From contig CAZNYS010000004.1 of assembly GCA_964577305.1 (NCBI GenBank), positions 1 through 64,000 of the forward strand: a stretch of 64,000 nucleotides of DNA, read 5' to 3'. The notes under the pieces were generated by a model. The model did no database searches. It was not told the DNA's origin and saw only the letters and a program-made list of their open reading frames with translations. Source of the stretch: UBA9300 sp964577305 (GTDB lineage Bacteria > Bacteroidota > Bacteroidia > Bacteroidales > VadinHA17). How positions within the stretch are numbered: the first letter of the stretch is position 1; every line of letters begins with the position of its first letter. Shown piece after piece: positions 7,771 through 16,940 of this stretch. The position numbers were made by a program, and so were the translations under genes.

Positions 7771-8802
7771 CTAAAGGCTTATTTCTCCCCTAAGACTCCT
7801 ATTTAGAAGTTTTTTAATTATACCTGCATCATCATAATTACCAAGTAAGTACATGAGCTTGGTTACAGCAGCCTCTGTTGTCATATCATGACCACTGATA
7901 ACTCCTGCCTCAAGTAATTTACGGCTGGTTTCATAAATGCCCATATCGACTCTTCCTGAATAACATTGAGTAATATTAAGCACGAATCCTCCACCTGAAA
8001 TATAATCTCTTATTGTATTGATATACCATTCTGCAGCAGGGCCATTACCTGTCCCGAATGATTCAACAATAACAGCCCTTGTTGGTGAAGAATTAAAAAA
8101 ACTTTGAACCGTTTCCCTGTTTAAGCCGGGGAATAATTTCAGGATCGATATACTGCTATCAAGATTCTTACAGACCCTGAGATTCTTCCTGACAGTAGGT
8201 GTAAGTATAAGGTTATTATTGAATTTTATATTTATACCCGCTTCAGCAAGGGGAGGATAATTTGGTGAATCGAAAGCATTAAAATGCTCTGAACTGAATT
8301 TTGTAGTGCGGTTACCCATGCGAAGGTAATTCTCAAAATATATACAAACCTCAGAAACAGGTGTTTTTCTATTATTTTGAGAAGCAGCTATTTCTATTGC
8401 ACTGATAAGGTTTTCTTTGCCATCGGTCCTTATCATCCCAATGGGAAGCTGCGAACCAGTAAAGATCACTGGTTTCTCAAGATTTTCAAGCATAAAGCTG
8501 AGAGCCGAAGCTGAATAAGCCATGGTATCAGTACCATGGAGTATGACAAAGCCATCATAATTGTCGTAATTTGCCTCTATTATGCCTGCCATTTTTTGCC
8601 ATGATTCGGGACTGACATCTGAAGAATCAATCAGAGGGTCAAAGGATATAGTGTCAATTCTGCAATCAAAGCGCTGAAGCTCCGGAACCTGTTGCTCAAT
8701 ATGCTTAAAGTTGAACGGGACAAGCACTCCTGAAGAAGGATCATGTACCATTCCTATAGTGCCTCCTGTGTATAAGATAAGTATTGAGGATATGTCTTTC
8801 AA
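7771..8802 (-). CDS. ansA: Type I (cytoplasmic) L-asparaginase
   Basis: The 343-residue enzyme hydrolyses asparagine to aspartate and ammonia. It has the nucleophile motif TGGTIGM (T12, T15), the second active-site motif HGTDTMAYSASAL (T91-D92) and the catalytic Lys in the TDGKE region (K129). It has no signal peptide, so it is cytoplasmic, as expected for the type I group. It follows the TatD gene by 9 nt on the same strand, so the two are probably co-transcribed from the promoter at 9606-9636. The window also encodes GatD (52698), whose C-terminal domain is a homologue of this enzyme. This one lacks the GatD N-terminal domain and the GSQRSSDRP signature. Confidence 0.92.
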   Translation of the reverse strand: MKDISSILILYTGGTIGMVHDPSSGVLVPFNFKHIEQQVPELQRFDCRIDTISFDPLIDSSDVSPESWQKMAGIIEANYDNYDGFVILHGTDTMAYSASALSFMLENLEKPVIFTGSQLPIGMIRTDGKENLISAIEIAASQNNRKTPVSEVCIYFENYLRMGNRTTKFSSEHFNAFDSPNYPPLAEAGINIKFNNNLILTPTVRKNLRVCKNLDSSISILKLFPGLNRETVQSFFNSSPTRAVIVESFGTGNGPAAEWYINTIRDYISGGGFVLNITQCYSGRVDMGIYETSRKLLEAGVISGHDMTTEAAVTKLMYLLGNYDDAGIIKKLLNRSLRGEISL

Positions 8803-8811
8803 AACAATACT

Positions 8812-9582
8812 TTAGTCCAAATTAAACAAATTAATACAATTTGATGTGGTTATCCTGGCAATTTCTTCAACAGGCAGATTTTTTATTTCACCCAGTTTTT
8901 CTGCTATAAACCTGATATAGGAGCTTTCGTTGCGTTTACCCCTTTTTGGTACAGGAGCCAGGTAAGGAGAATCAGTTTCAAGTATTATTTTTTCCAGGTC
9001 GATTGATTCAAGTGTTTTATCAAGATCTGAATTTTTGAATGTAAGTATACCTCCTATTCCTATGAGAAAACCCCGGCTGATGATTTCGTGTGCCTGTTCA
9101 ATGCTGCCTGTAAAAGCATGAAATACTCCGCGAAGATCATGTAAACCTGTAGCATCCAGCAAGGTGAGAATTTTTTCCAGGCTTTCACGCGAATGTATAA
9201 CAACAGGCAGGTTCTCTCTTCCGGCAATTTTCACCTGTTCTTTGAATGCATCTTCCTGTTCCCTGAGGTATGTTTTGTCCCAGTAAAGATCAATGCCTAT
9301 TTCGCCTATTGCTATGAATTTATGCTTACCGAGATTGTTATTAACTGCTTCAAGCTGTTCTTTATAGTCATCCCTTATACTGGTAGGGTGTATTCCTATC
9401 ATGGGATAGCATATTCCCGGGTAATTACTCACCATTCTCAGCAATGGACCAACAGAGTCTTTGTTAATATTTGGCAGGAGCATTTTTGTAACATTACAAT
9501 TAAGGGCCCTGCTTATGATCTCATCCCTGTCATCATCAAACTCAGGTAAATAAAGGTGCGTATGACTATCGATAAGTTGCAT
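8812..9582 (-). CDS. TatD family metal-dependent hydrolase
   Basis: The 256-residue TIM-barrel metal hydrolase has the family ligands in order: DSHTHLY (H7, H9 region), GEIGIDLYW (Glu), VVIHSRES (His), FHAFTGS (His) and ETDSPYLAP (Asp). TatD proteins are DNases with 3'-5' exonuclease activity acting in DNA repair or turnover; some family members also act on D-aminoacyl-tRNA. The ending FGEI...CINLF is normal, so the gene is full length. It is first in a two-gene unit with ansA. Confidence 0.92.
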   Translation of the reverse strand: MQLIDSHTHLYLPEFDDDRDEIISRALNCNVTKMLLPNINKDSVGPLLRMVSNYPGICYPMIGIHPTSIRDDYKEQLEAVNNNLGKHKFIAIGEIGIDLYWDKTYLREQEDAFKEQVKIAGRENLPVVIHSRESLEKILTLLDATGLHDLRGVFHAFTGSIEQAHEIISRGFLIGIGGILTFKNSDLDKTLESIDLEKIILETDSPYLAPVPKRGKRNESSYIRFIAEKLGEIKNLPVEEIARITTSNCINLFNLD

Positions 9583-9605
9583 CTTGTTTTAATGACATGA
9601 GGCTG

Positions 9606-9636
9606 CAAACATAGAAAACAAAAAAAAAGGAGACAA
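9606..9636 (-). promoter_or_regulatory. Promoter of tatD-ansA
   Basis: On the minus strand a TTG at 9634-9636, a 20-nt spacer and TATGTTTG at 9606-9613 match the Bacteroidota promoter. The -33 part lies within the terminator hairpin of the upstream gdhA gene. Confidence 0.6.
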
Positions 9637-9653
9637 GTTAATGCCCCTTTTTT
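9623..9653 (-). terminator. Terminator of gdhA (first copy)
   Basis: AAAAAAGG pairs with CCTTTTTT across a 15-nt loop (9623-9630 with 9646-9653), giving an A-tract/T-tract hairpin 29 nt after the gdhA stop. The GC part of the stem is short, so its strength is moderate. Confidence 0.55.
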
Positions 9654-9681
9654 ATCTATAGGTATAAAAACAGTATACTGC

Positions 9682-11022
9682 TTAGACTACTCCTTGAGCA
9701 AGCATAGAGTCTGCCACCTTAATGAACCCTCCGATATTTGCTCCTTGTACATAATTAATATAACCGTCCTCTTGTGTTCCGTATTTAACACAGGTATCAT
9801 GGATATTCTTCATGATCATCTGGAGCCTGTCATCAACTTCTTTACGTGTCCATGAAAGGCGCATTGAGTTCTGAGTCATTTCAAGGCCTGAGACTGCTAC
9901 ACCACCTGCATTAGCTGCTTTCCCGGGGCCATAGAGTATGCCGGCCTCCAGGTAGGCATTAATAGCTTCCGGGGCGGAAGGCATATTAGCTCCCTCTGAA
10001 ACACAGTAGCAACCATTCTTAATGAGTGTTTTTGCCTGTTCTTCATTAATCTCATTTTCGGTCGCATTAGGCATTGCAACATCGCATTTAACACCCCAGG
10101 GCCTTTTACCCTCGAAATATTCAACGCCATATTTTTCGGCGTATTCCTTTATCCTGCCGCGTTTGACGTTCTTCAGTTCCATCACGTATGCCAGTTTTTC
10201 TTTATCTATGCCTGCCGGGTCGTAGATATAGCCTGATGAATCGGAAAGTGTTACTACCTTACCTCCCATTTCGGTAACTTTTTCACATGCATACTGTGCT
10301 ACATTACCTGAACCTGATATTGCCACCACTTTCCCTTTGAGTGTATCGCCTCTCGTTTCAAGCATATTCTGGGCAAAATAGGTTGCACCATATCCGGTTG
10401 CCTCAGGACGTATAACTGAGCCACCCCAGTTTATGCCTTTCCCTGTGAGGACACCGGTGAACTCATTCCTGAGCCTTTTATACTGTCCGAACAGGTAACC
10501 TATTTCGCGTCCGCCAACACCGATATCACCTGCCGGCACGTCGGTGTTAGGACCAATATGGCGTGATAATTCTGTCATGAAACTCTGGCAGAACCTCATT
10601 ACTTCGTTATCAGACTTACCCTTGGGATCAAAATCTGATCCTCCTTTGCCTCCTCCCATAGGGAGCGTTGTCAGACTGTTTTTTAATACCTGCTCAAAAG
10701 CAAGAAACTTCAATATTCCCAGGTTAACAGTAGGGTGGAACCTTAAACCCCCTTTATAGGGGCCAATGGCACTATTCATTTCGATACGGTATCCTTTGTT
10801 AATCTGGATTTCTCCTTTGTCATCAAGCCATGGTACCCTGAAAAGAATAACCCTTTCGGGCTCTGCAATTCTTTCAAGGATCTTGGCATGTTTATACTTG
10901 GGATTTTCTTCAATGAAAGGGATTAGTGATTCAGCAACTTCCTGTACGGCCTGGTGAAATTCGTTTTCACCCGGGTTCTTAGCCTTGATAGCTGCCATAA
11001 ATTTTTCAACTCTTGGGTCCAT
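9682..11022 (-). CDS. gdhA: Glutamate dehydrogenase (hexameric, NADP-type), copy 1
   Basis: The 446-residue enzyme interconverts glutamate with 2-oxoglutarate and ammonium. It has the substrate-site sequence GGLRFHPTVN, the catalytic-Lys glycine loop PMGGGKGGSDFDPKGK, PAGDIGVGGREIGYLFG and a dinucleotide fold starting near VVAISGSGNVAQYA. Its length and motifs place it in the 450-residue hexameric GDH class, whose members are mostly NADP-linked. Cofactor choice cannot be settled by eye. A close paralogue lies 1.4 kb away at 12489, on the other side of dprA. The 221-nt upstream gap is AT-rich, and I see only a near-consensus -7 box there. Confidence 0.93.
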   Translation of the reverse strand: MDPRVEKFMAAIKAKNPGENEFHQAVQEVAESLIPFIEENPKYKHAKILERIAEPERVILFRVPWLDDKGEIQINKGYRIEMNSAIGPYKGGLRFHPTVNLGILKFLAFEQVLKNSLTTLPMGGGKGGSDFDPKGKSDNEVMRFCQSFMTELSRHIGPNTDVPAGDIGVGGREIGYLFGQYKRLRNEFTGVLTGKGINWGGSVIRPEATGYGATYFAQNMLETRGDTLKGKVVAISGSGNVAQYACEKVTEMGGKVVTLSDSSGYIYDPAGIDKEKLAYVMELKNVKRGRIKEYAEKYGVEYFEGKRPWGVKCDVAMPNATENEINEEQAKTLIKNGCYCVSEGANMPSAPEAINAYLEAGILYGPGKAANAGGVAVSGLEMTQNSMRLSWTRKEVDDRLQMIMKNIHDTCVKYGTQEDGYINYVQGANIGGFIKVADSMLAQGVV

Positions 11023-11243
11023 AGTCTTTATTTTTATTAATGTTTTTTAGATTTAAGAGAAGCTAAAAATAGAAATTTCATTTTTAAAAGAACCTACAGT
11101 ATAAACCTTCTTTGTAAATATTCAGAAATAAAATACAGGATGAAATGTCAATATATAGATAATCAAAACTATAATACATTCATATGTGTTATAAAACATG
11201 CACGGTAACATGACTTTTGTCATGATTCATTCGTGAAAGCAAA

Positions 11244-12365
11244 TCAGATTTTCCTACGATAAATATTTCCCGGGATACTTGTTATATGACCTGAAAATTC
11301 AAGTTTTAAAAGGGCTGATGATAGCTGATGCAATGGTTTGCCGAGAGAACTGCTTATCTGATCTGATGCTAATTCTTCATTTTCATTGAATAATGCAAAT
11401 ATTTTTTCTTCAAGGGGGCTCAGGTTCTCAGGGAACAATTTCTTTTGTTTGTTTTCGGATTTGGATCTCAACCAGTTAAGGTTATAAATTACATCATCGG
11501 CTGATTCGATAAGAGCTGCCCTGTTAGATTTGATAAGAAGATTACATCCTTCAGATAAGCGGTCACCCGGACTGCCGGGAACTGCCATCACTTCCCTGTT
11601 ATACGACATGGCAATATCGGCAGTAACCATAGCCCCTCCCTTTCTTCCTGATTCAATAACCAGGGTGGCATCAGATATACCTGCTATGATCCTGTTTCGC
11701 TTGAGAAAGTTATTTCTTTCAGGAGCTTCAAACGAAGGGAAATCTGTAATAAGTGCTCCCTGTGATATTATTTGCTTTGCTATGGATAAATGGGCTGAAG
11801 GATATAGTGTTTTAAAACCATGACCCAGAATTGCCAGTGTTTTGAGGTTTTCTTTCAACGCAGCTTTATGTGCAGTAATGTCAACACCGTAAGCAAGCCC
11901 GCTGGTGATTATCAGCTCAGGGTATTCATTGGCAAGGTTATTAATAATAGTCTTACATATATCTTTACCTTTTCGTGTAATATTCCTTGTACCCACAACA
12001 CTGATAATCTTTTTATCATTAAGGTTTGCATTACCCTTGAAATATATGAGCAATGGTGAGTCAGGGCATTCTTTCAGCCTTTCCGGGTATTCGTTTTCAT
12101 CATAACATGTAACGCCTATATCGTGTTTACGAATATAATCCAGCTCCTCGGCTGCTTTATCCATAAATTCCCGGGAGCAAAGGTGGGATGCAATGGTTTT
12201 ACCTATGCCGGGAATACGTATCAGGTTACGATATGATTCATTAAAAACAGCTTCAGCAGAGCCCAGGTGTTTGATAAGTTTTCTGGCATTTATATCACCA
12301 ACGGCAGGTACCATGCCAAGGGCAATAGTACAGATCAGTTCTTTATCTGTTTTCATTTTCAGCAT
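11244..12365 (-). CDS. dprA: DNA-processing protein DprA
   Basis: The 373-residue DprA (Smf) binds single-stranded DNA taken up in transformation and loads RecA. Residues about 1-70 form a SAM/HhH-like domain (LIRIPGIGKTIASHLC). The Rossmann-like core carries ISVVGTRNITRKG, TSGLAYGVDITAHKAAL, RNRIIAGISDATLVIES and the Gly-rich end. Residues about 310-373 form a winged helix. The open frame begins with a TTG at 12380, but that codon sits inside a perfect -7 box (12378-12385). I therefore place the start at ATG 12365; ATG 12356 is the next choice. It lies between two gdhA paralogues, with no evident functional link. Confidence 0.9.
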   Translation of the reverse strand: MLKMKTDKELICTIALGMVPAVGDINARKLIKHLGSAEAVFNESYRNLIRIPGIGKTIASHLCSREFMDKAAEELDYIRKHDIGVTCYDENEYPERLKECPDSPLLIYFKGNANLNDKKIISVVGTRNITRKGKDICKTIINNLANEYPELIITSGLAYGVDITAHKAALKENLKTLAILGHGFKTLYPSAHLSIAKQIISQGALITDFPSFEAPERNNFLKRNRIIAGISDATLVIESGRKGGAMVTADIAMSYNREVMAVPGSPGDRLSEGCNLLIKSNRAALIESADDVIYNLNWLRSKSENKQKKLFPENLSPLEEKIFALFNENEELASDQISSSLGKPLHQLSSALLKLEFSGHITSIPGNIYRRKI

Positions 12366-12377
12366 GAGACATTTTAC

Positions 12378-12385
12378 CAAAGATA
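12378..12385 (-). promoter_or_regulatory. -7 box of dprA
   Basis: TATCTTTG on the minus strand is a perfect TAnnTTTG, 12 nt upstream of ATG 12365. No clear -33 TTG is visible. Confidence 0.55.
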
Positions 12386-12437
12386 ATAAATAGGTGTGAA
12401 TTTGAATATGCTGAAATGCATAAAAACAAGATAGAAG

Positions 12438-12466
12438 AAAGGCTGCTCATAAGTTGAACAGCCTTT
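12438..12466 (-). terminator. Terminator of gdhA (second copy)
   Basis: AAAGGCTG pairs with CAGCCTTT (12438-12445 with 12459-12466) across a 13-nt loop, 23 nt past the gdhA stop. The downstream minus strand is pyrimidine-rich but has no long T run. Confidence 0.6.
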
Positions 12467-12488
12467 ACATAATACTATGGGGGTGTAT

Positions 12489-13826
12489 TTAATAAATACC
12501 GTAGTCCAGCATAGAATTGGCTACTTTCAGGAAGCCAGCAATATTTGCTCCCTTAACATAATCCACATATCCGCTTTCAGTAGTTCCATATCTCACACAT
12601 GCCTCATGGATATTGATCATTATTTCATGCAGCCTGTCGTCAACCTCAATACGTCTCCAATGAAGTTTCATTGAGTTTTGCGACATTTCAAGTCCTGATG
12701 TGGCCACACCACCTGCATTGGCAGCCTTGCCCGGCGCAAATAGGAGTTTATTTTTCTGTATTATTTCAATCGCTTCAGGCGTACAGGGCATATTGGCTCC
12801 TTCACATACACAAATGCATCCGTTGTTGACAAGATTCTGTGCGTCTTCGGCATTCAGTTCGTTCTGGGTAGCACATGGGAGTGCAATATCCACTTTAACT
12901 TCCCAGGGATGTTTACCTTCGTGGAACTGTGCTGACGGAAATTCATATGAATATGGTTTAACAATATCTTCATTTGAGGCTCTCAGTTCCAGCATATAAT
13001 CTATCTTATCACCGGATACTCCGTCGGGATCATAAACATAACCATCAGGTCCTGAAAGTGTTACAACTTTGCCGCCCAGCTCGATGACTTTCTGGACTGC
13101 GCCCCATGCTACATTTCCAAAACCTGATACAGCCACTGTTTTGCCTTTGAATGTTTCACCTATGGGAGCAAGCATTTCCTTAGCAAAGTATACACATCCA
13201 AAACCTGTGGCTTCAGGTCGTATAAGTGAGCCACCCCAGTTTATACCTTTTCCTGTGAGCACACCTGAATGTTCACGTTTCAATTTTTTGTACATACCAA
13301 AAAGAAACCCTATCTCACGGCCACCCACTCCGATATCACCGGCGGGGACATCCATTTCAGGGCCAATATAGTTCCATAGTTCAAGCATGAATGAATGACA
13401 GAACTTCATAATCTCAGCATCCGATTTACCTTTTGGATTAAAATCAGAGCCACCTTTACCACCACCCATGGGGAGTGATGTGAGTGAGTTCTTGAAGATT
13501 TGTTCAAAGCCAAGGAACTTCAGAATACTGAGGTTTACACTGGGGTGGAAACGTAAGCCACCCTTGTATGCACCTATGGCATTGTTGAACTGTATACGGT
13601 ACCCGAGGTTTACCTGTACCTTACCTTCGTCATCCATCCATGGTACTTTAAATGTGATGATCCTGTCCGGCTCTATAAGCCTTTCAATGATATTGGCAGA
13701 TTCGAAATGTGGATTATCATTATAGACTTCCTCAATTGATTCAAGTACTTCCCTGACTGCCTGAAGGTATTCAACCTCGCCGGGGTGTTTCTTCTCGAGG
13801 TTGTTAAGAACAATATCTACATTCAT
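12489..13826 (-). CDS. gdhA: Glutamate dehydrogenase (hexameric, NADP-type), copy 2
   Basis: The 445-residue paralogue of the enzyme at 9682 has the same core motifs: GGLRFHPSVN, PMGGGKGGSDFNPKGK, PAGDIGVGGREIGFLFG and a nucleotide fold at VAVSGFGNVAWGAV. The two copies are clearly alignable along their whole length but have diverged in the N-terminal 40 residues and in the nucleotide domain (SGFGNVAW against SGSGNVAQ). That would allow different cofactor preference or regulation. Two GDHs in one genome is known in Bacteroides; finding them almost adjacent suggests an old local duplication with dprA between. It has its own terminator (12438-12466). Confidence 0.93.
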   Translation of the reverse strand: MNVDIVLNNLEKKHPGEVEYLQAVREVLESIEEVYNDNPHFESANIIERLIEPDRIITFKVPWMDDEGKVQVNLGYRIQFNNAIGAYKGGLRFHPSVNLSILKFLGFEQIFKNSLTSLPMGGGKGGSDFNPKGKSDAEIMKFCHSFMLELWNYIGPEMDVPAGDIGVGGREIGFLFGMYKKLKREHSGVLTGKGINWGGSLIRPEATGFGCVYFAKEMLAPIGETFKGKTVAVSGFGNVAWGAVQKVIELGGKVVTLSGPDGYVYDPDGVSGDKIDYMLELRASNEDIVKPYSYEFPSAQFHEGKHPWEVKVDIALPCATQNELNAEDAQNLVNNGCICVCEGANMPCTPEAIEIIQKNKLLFAPGKAANAGGVATSGLEMSQNSMKLHWRRIEVDDRLHEIMINIHEACVRYGTTESGYVDYVKGANIAGFLKVANSMLDYGIY

Positions 13827-13927
13827 TATTAGAAAATTTTGATGATTTTATAAAGGATTCATTAATGGTTCAAATATGATATTAGCAAAAATGTTAAAAA
13901 ATGATTAAACTCATAAGTCAGAACTGA

Positions 13928-14410
13928 TTAATGCTGTTTTATATATTTGTCAAGTGACCCTGCTATTTTATTAAGTTCTGATTTTGATAACGAGGAGATA
14001 TAAACAGGAGAATAGCTTGCTTTTTTATTTCCCATCAGGCGATATAGTTGTATCGATTTTATCAGGACCGGGAAGGGTTTTGTTATTTTATAGCCAAGAA
14101 ACTCATTTTTTGGAATTTCTACCGAATTCTTTTTCCCGCTTAAAAGGCCTACAGAGTAGTATCTGAAGATAATATTCTTACCATCATCTGAGAAGTAGAT
14201 GTATTTGTATTTCAGTAGAAGAGGCAGGAAAGCCAGTATAATGTATGCAGCTGTAAGGATAAGCGTGGCATAGAATTCCTGGATGCCAAATACAGGAAAA
14301 TGCAGCTGCTTCCCGAAATACACGACATATACATATACAAGCATGATCAGTGTGGCTATGAATAACCTGATTCTTAAGCCTATAATAGTCTTGCTATTAT
14401 CAAATGTCAT
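13928..14410 (-). CDS. Two-helix membrane protein with PH-like C-terminal part
   Basis: This 160-residue protein is not recognised by family. Two transmembrane helices (about 12-30 and 48-66) are followed by a soluble domain. That domain's strand-rich pattern (YIYFSDDGKNIIFRYYSVG, then IPKNEFLGYKI) resembles the bacterial PH-like domain of small membrane proteins. The last helix (KSELNKIAGSLDKYI) would cap that fold. It lies 43 nt downstream of tadA on the same strand and may share its transcript. The role is unknown. Confidence 0.65.
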   Translation of the reverse strand: MTFDNSKTIIGLRIRLFIATLIMLVYVYVVYFGKQLHFPVFGIQEFYATLILTAAYIILAFLPLLLKYKYIYFSDDGKNIIFRYYSVGLLSGKKNSVEIPKNEFLGYKITKPFPVLIKSIQLYRLMGNKKASYSPVYISSLSKSELNKIAGSLDKYIKQH

Positions 14411-14453
14411 CCGGGAAAATATTTTTACAAACCTAAATTATTTTTTAAAGATA

Positions 14454-14924
14454 TCAATTAATTTCGTCAGACAAATCCTGTCTTTTCATTTTAAAAAAAT
14501 CCTGTAATATATTTCGGCACTCTCTTTCCATAACACCTTGTAGTACACTGGTTTTATTATGCAACACACTGTCTTTATTAAGAGAATAGCCTTTCTTTTC
14601 GTCAGAGGTTCCGTATATCAGTCTCCCTATCCGGCTCCAGAATAATGCCCCGGCACACATAGTACATGGTTCAAGGGTAACATAAAGGCTGCATTTATCA
14701 AGGTATTTACCTCCAAGGTATGTGTTTGCAGCAGTTATTGCCTGCATTTCGGCATGGGCCGTGGGATCATTGAGTGTTTCAGTAAGGTTATGTGCCCTGG
14801 CTATAATCCTGTTATTGCATACCACTACGGCACCAACCGGCACCTCTCCTTTATCCCTTGCTGTTTCGGCCTCAGTTAATGCGGCCTTCATAAAGGTTTC
14901 ATCCGAAAATTCTATTGTCATCAT
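14454..14924 (-). CDS. tadA: tRNA-specific adenosine deaminase
   Basis: The 156-residue zinc deaminase has the catalytic HAEM motif (H57, proton-shuttle E59) and PCTMCAGAL (C87, C90), which complete the zinc site. TadA converts the wobble adenosine of tRNA-Arg(ACG) to inosine. FWSRIGRLIYG and the length agree with TadA rather than with guanine or cytosine deaminases, although Bacteroidota carry several related nucleoside deaminases, so another substrate is possible. Tandem ATGs at 14924 and 14921 leave the exact start ambiguous by one codon. Confidence 0.85.
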   Translation of the reverse strand: MMTIEFSDETFMKAALTEAETARDKGEVPVGAVVVCNNRIIARAHNLTETLNDPTAHAEMQAITAANTYLGGKYLDKCSLYVTLEPCTMCAGALFWSRIGRLIYGTSDEKKGYSLNKDSVLHNKTSVLQGVMERECRNILQDFFKMKRQDLSDEIN

Positions 14925-15012
14925 TATTATGAGAGATGTTTGTGTAAATGTAATAAAAACAGAAATATATCTCAGATGACTGTAATTCGTTTCAGTGTAA
15001 TGATGTTTTGGT

Positions 15013-15020
15013 TATTTTTG
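15013..15020 (+). promoter_or_regulatory. -7 box of aspS
   Basis: TATTTTTG matches TAnnTTTG and would give a leader of about 15-20 nt before the aspS ATG at 15043. No good -33 element is seen. Confidence 0.5.
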
Positions 15021-15042
15021 TTTCAAATTTATCAGGCTCATT

Positions 15043-16812
15043 ATGTACAGAACACACAATTGCGGAGAACTGACTTTATCCAACCAGGGTGAAAAGGTTG
15101 TATTAAGTGGCTGGGTCCATAAATCACGCGACCTGGGCGGAATGACGTTTATTGACCTGCGTGACAGGTATGGCAAAACCCAGCTGGTCTTCAATATGGA
15201 AATAAAACCTCAGTTATGCGCTGAAGCGAGAAAGCTGGGGAGAGAATATGTCATCCGTGCTGAAGGTATAGTTGAAGAAAGAAGCAATAAGAATCCAAAG
15301 ATGCCTACCGGTGATATTGAAATAATTGTAGAAAGCCTTGATGTACTTAATACCAGTGATCTGCCTCCCTTCACCATAGAAAATGATACCGATGGGGGTG
15401 ATGAATTAAGGATGAAATACAGGTATCTTGATCTCAGACGCGAACCTGTTAAACAGAATATAATTCACCGGCACAGGGTTGCCCAGGAGGTTAGAAAATA
15501 CCTGGATGCACAGGGCTTTATTGAAATAGAGACTCCTGTGCTTATTAAATCAACACCCGAGGGGGCACGTGACTTTGTAGTTCCCTCAAGGGTGCATCCG
15601 GGATGCTTTTATGCACTGCCTCAATCACCCCAGACCTTTAAACAACTGTTAATGATATCAGGGTTCGATAAGTATTTTCAAATTGTCAGGTGCTTCCGGG
15701 ATGAGGATCTCCGTGCTGACCGGCAGCCAGAGTTTACCCAGATAGATTGTGAGATGTCTTTTGTTGAACAGGATGATGTCCTGAATGCTTTTGAAGGACT
15801 GGCTGTTCATCTGTTCAAAGCAGTAAAGAATATTGATGTGAAGGAGAAATTTATTCGTATGACATACGAACAGGCTTTCTCAGAATATGGGACAGATAAA
15901 CCTGATCTTAGATTCGGGATGAAAATCACGGAAATACGTGATACAGCCAAAGGAAAGGGATTCAATGTATTTGATAAATCAGAATATATTGGAGGTATAG
16001 TTGCTAAAGGTTGTTCTGATTATTCACGGAAGGAGCTTGATAAGCTTACTGATTTTGTGAGAAAGCCTCAGATTGGTGCCCAAGGACTGGTATACGTAAA
16101 ATATAATAAAGATGGCTCATTCAAATCATCTGTTGACAAATTTTTTAGTCCTGATGATCTGAAGCAATGGACTGAAATCATGACCGCCCGACCGGGCGAC
16201 CTGCTTCTTATACTTGCCGGTGAACGGATGGATACCCTTAGAGCACTGTCTGAACTTCGTCTGGAAATGGGCAACAGTCTGGGCTTGAGAGATACTGAGC
16301 AGTTCAAAGCTTTATGGGTTGTGGATTTTCCCTTGCTGGAATGGGATGACGAGACAAACAGGTATTATGCAATGCACCACCCTTTTACATCACCAAAACC
16401 TGAAGACCTTCATATGCTTGAATCAGATCCAGGCAAAGTGCGGGCAAATTCTTATGACCTGGTGATCAATGGTGTTGAAATTGGTGGAGGTTCGATAAGA
16501 ATACATGATGCTGAAATACAAAAGAGAATGTTCAGAGTGCTGGGATTTACAGATGAGGAGGCCCATTCACAGTTTGGTTTCCTGATGGATGCTTTCAGAT
16601 ATGGTGCACCACCACATGGAGGTATTGCTTTCGGTTTCGACCGTTGGGTAGCTCTTTTCACTGGTTCTGAAACAATAAGGGATTTTATTGCTTTCCCGAA
16701 AAATAACGCGGGAAGGGATGTAATGATAGATTCACCTTCTGCAATTTCAAAGGGGCAGTTGGATGAATTGCACCTTGCAATAAAAAAAGTTCCCGGGACA
16801 GATAATATTTGA
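15043..16812 (+). CDS. aspS: Aspartyl-tRNA synthetase, bacterial type
   Basis: The 589-residue class II synthetase attaches Asp to tRNA-Asp. An N-terminal OB-fold anticodon-binding domain (about 1-110) is followed by motif 1 (IEIETPVLIKSTPEGARDF). Motif 2 (FRDEDLRADRQPEFTQID) comes next, then the bacterial GAD insertion domain (about 285-410), and motif 3 ends in GGIAFGFDRW. Length and GAD insertion are normal for bacteria. Whether it also charges tRNA-Asn cannot be read by eye. The same GAD fold occurs in GatE encoded at 54076. It is transcribed alone; I see no strong terminator before 16941. Confidence 0.96.
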   Translation: MYRTHNCGELTLSNQGEKVVLSGWVHKSRDLGGMTFIDLRDRYGKTQLVFNMEIKPQLCAEARKLGREYVIRAEGIVEERSNKNPKMPTGDIEIIVESLDVLNTSDLPPFTIENDTDGGDELRMKYRYLDLRREPVKQNIIHRHRVAQEVRKYLDAQGFIEIETPVLIKSTPEGARDFVVPSRVHPGCFYALPQSPQTFKQLLMISGFDKYFQIVRCFRDEDLRADRQPEFTQIDCEMSFVEQDDVLNAFEGLAVHLFKAVKNIDVKEKFIRMTYEQAFSEYGTDKPDLRFGMKITEIRDTAKGKGFNVFDKSEYIGGIVAKGCSDYSRKELDKLTDFVRKPQIGAQGLVYVKYNKDGSFKSSVDKFFSPDDLKQWTEIMTARPGDLLLILAGERMDTLRALSELRLEMGNSLGLRDTEQFKALWVVDFPLLEWDDETNRYYAMHHPFTSPKPEDLHMLESDPGKVRANSYDLVINGVEIGGGSIRIHDAEIQKRMFRVLGFTDEEAHSQFGFLMDAFRYGAPPHGGIAFGFDRWVALFTGSETIRDFIAFPKNNAGRDVMIDSPSAISKGQLDELHLAIKKVPGTDNI

Positions 16813-16896
16813 TTTATTGATCCTGAAGCTGCATGTGGATGACACCATGCCTACATGTATTAACATTATTGTTCATCACAATTAAAATATTATTAC

Positions 16897-16904
16897 TAAA
16901 TTTG
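16897..16904 (+). promoter_or_regulatory. -7 box of the 16941 gene
   Basis: TAAATTTG matches the consensus and lies 36 nt upstream of the ATG. A TTG at 16869-16871 is rather far away (25-nt spacer). Confidence 0.45.
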
Positions 16905-16940
16905 ATTTGATTGAAATAATATAAAATAATACTTGTAACC

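Noticed and set aside
7771..8802. Asparaginase at 7771 as a second GatD
   Set aside because: It lacks the GatD N-terminal domain and the GSQRSSDRP motif and has no GatE partner. It is an ordinary type I asparaginase.
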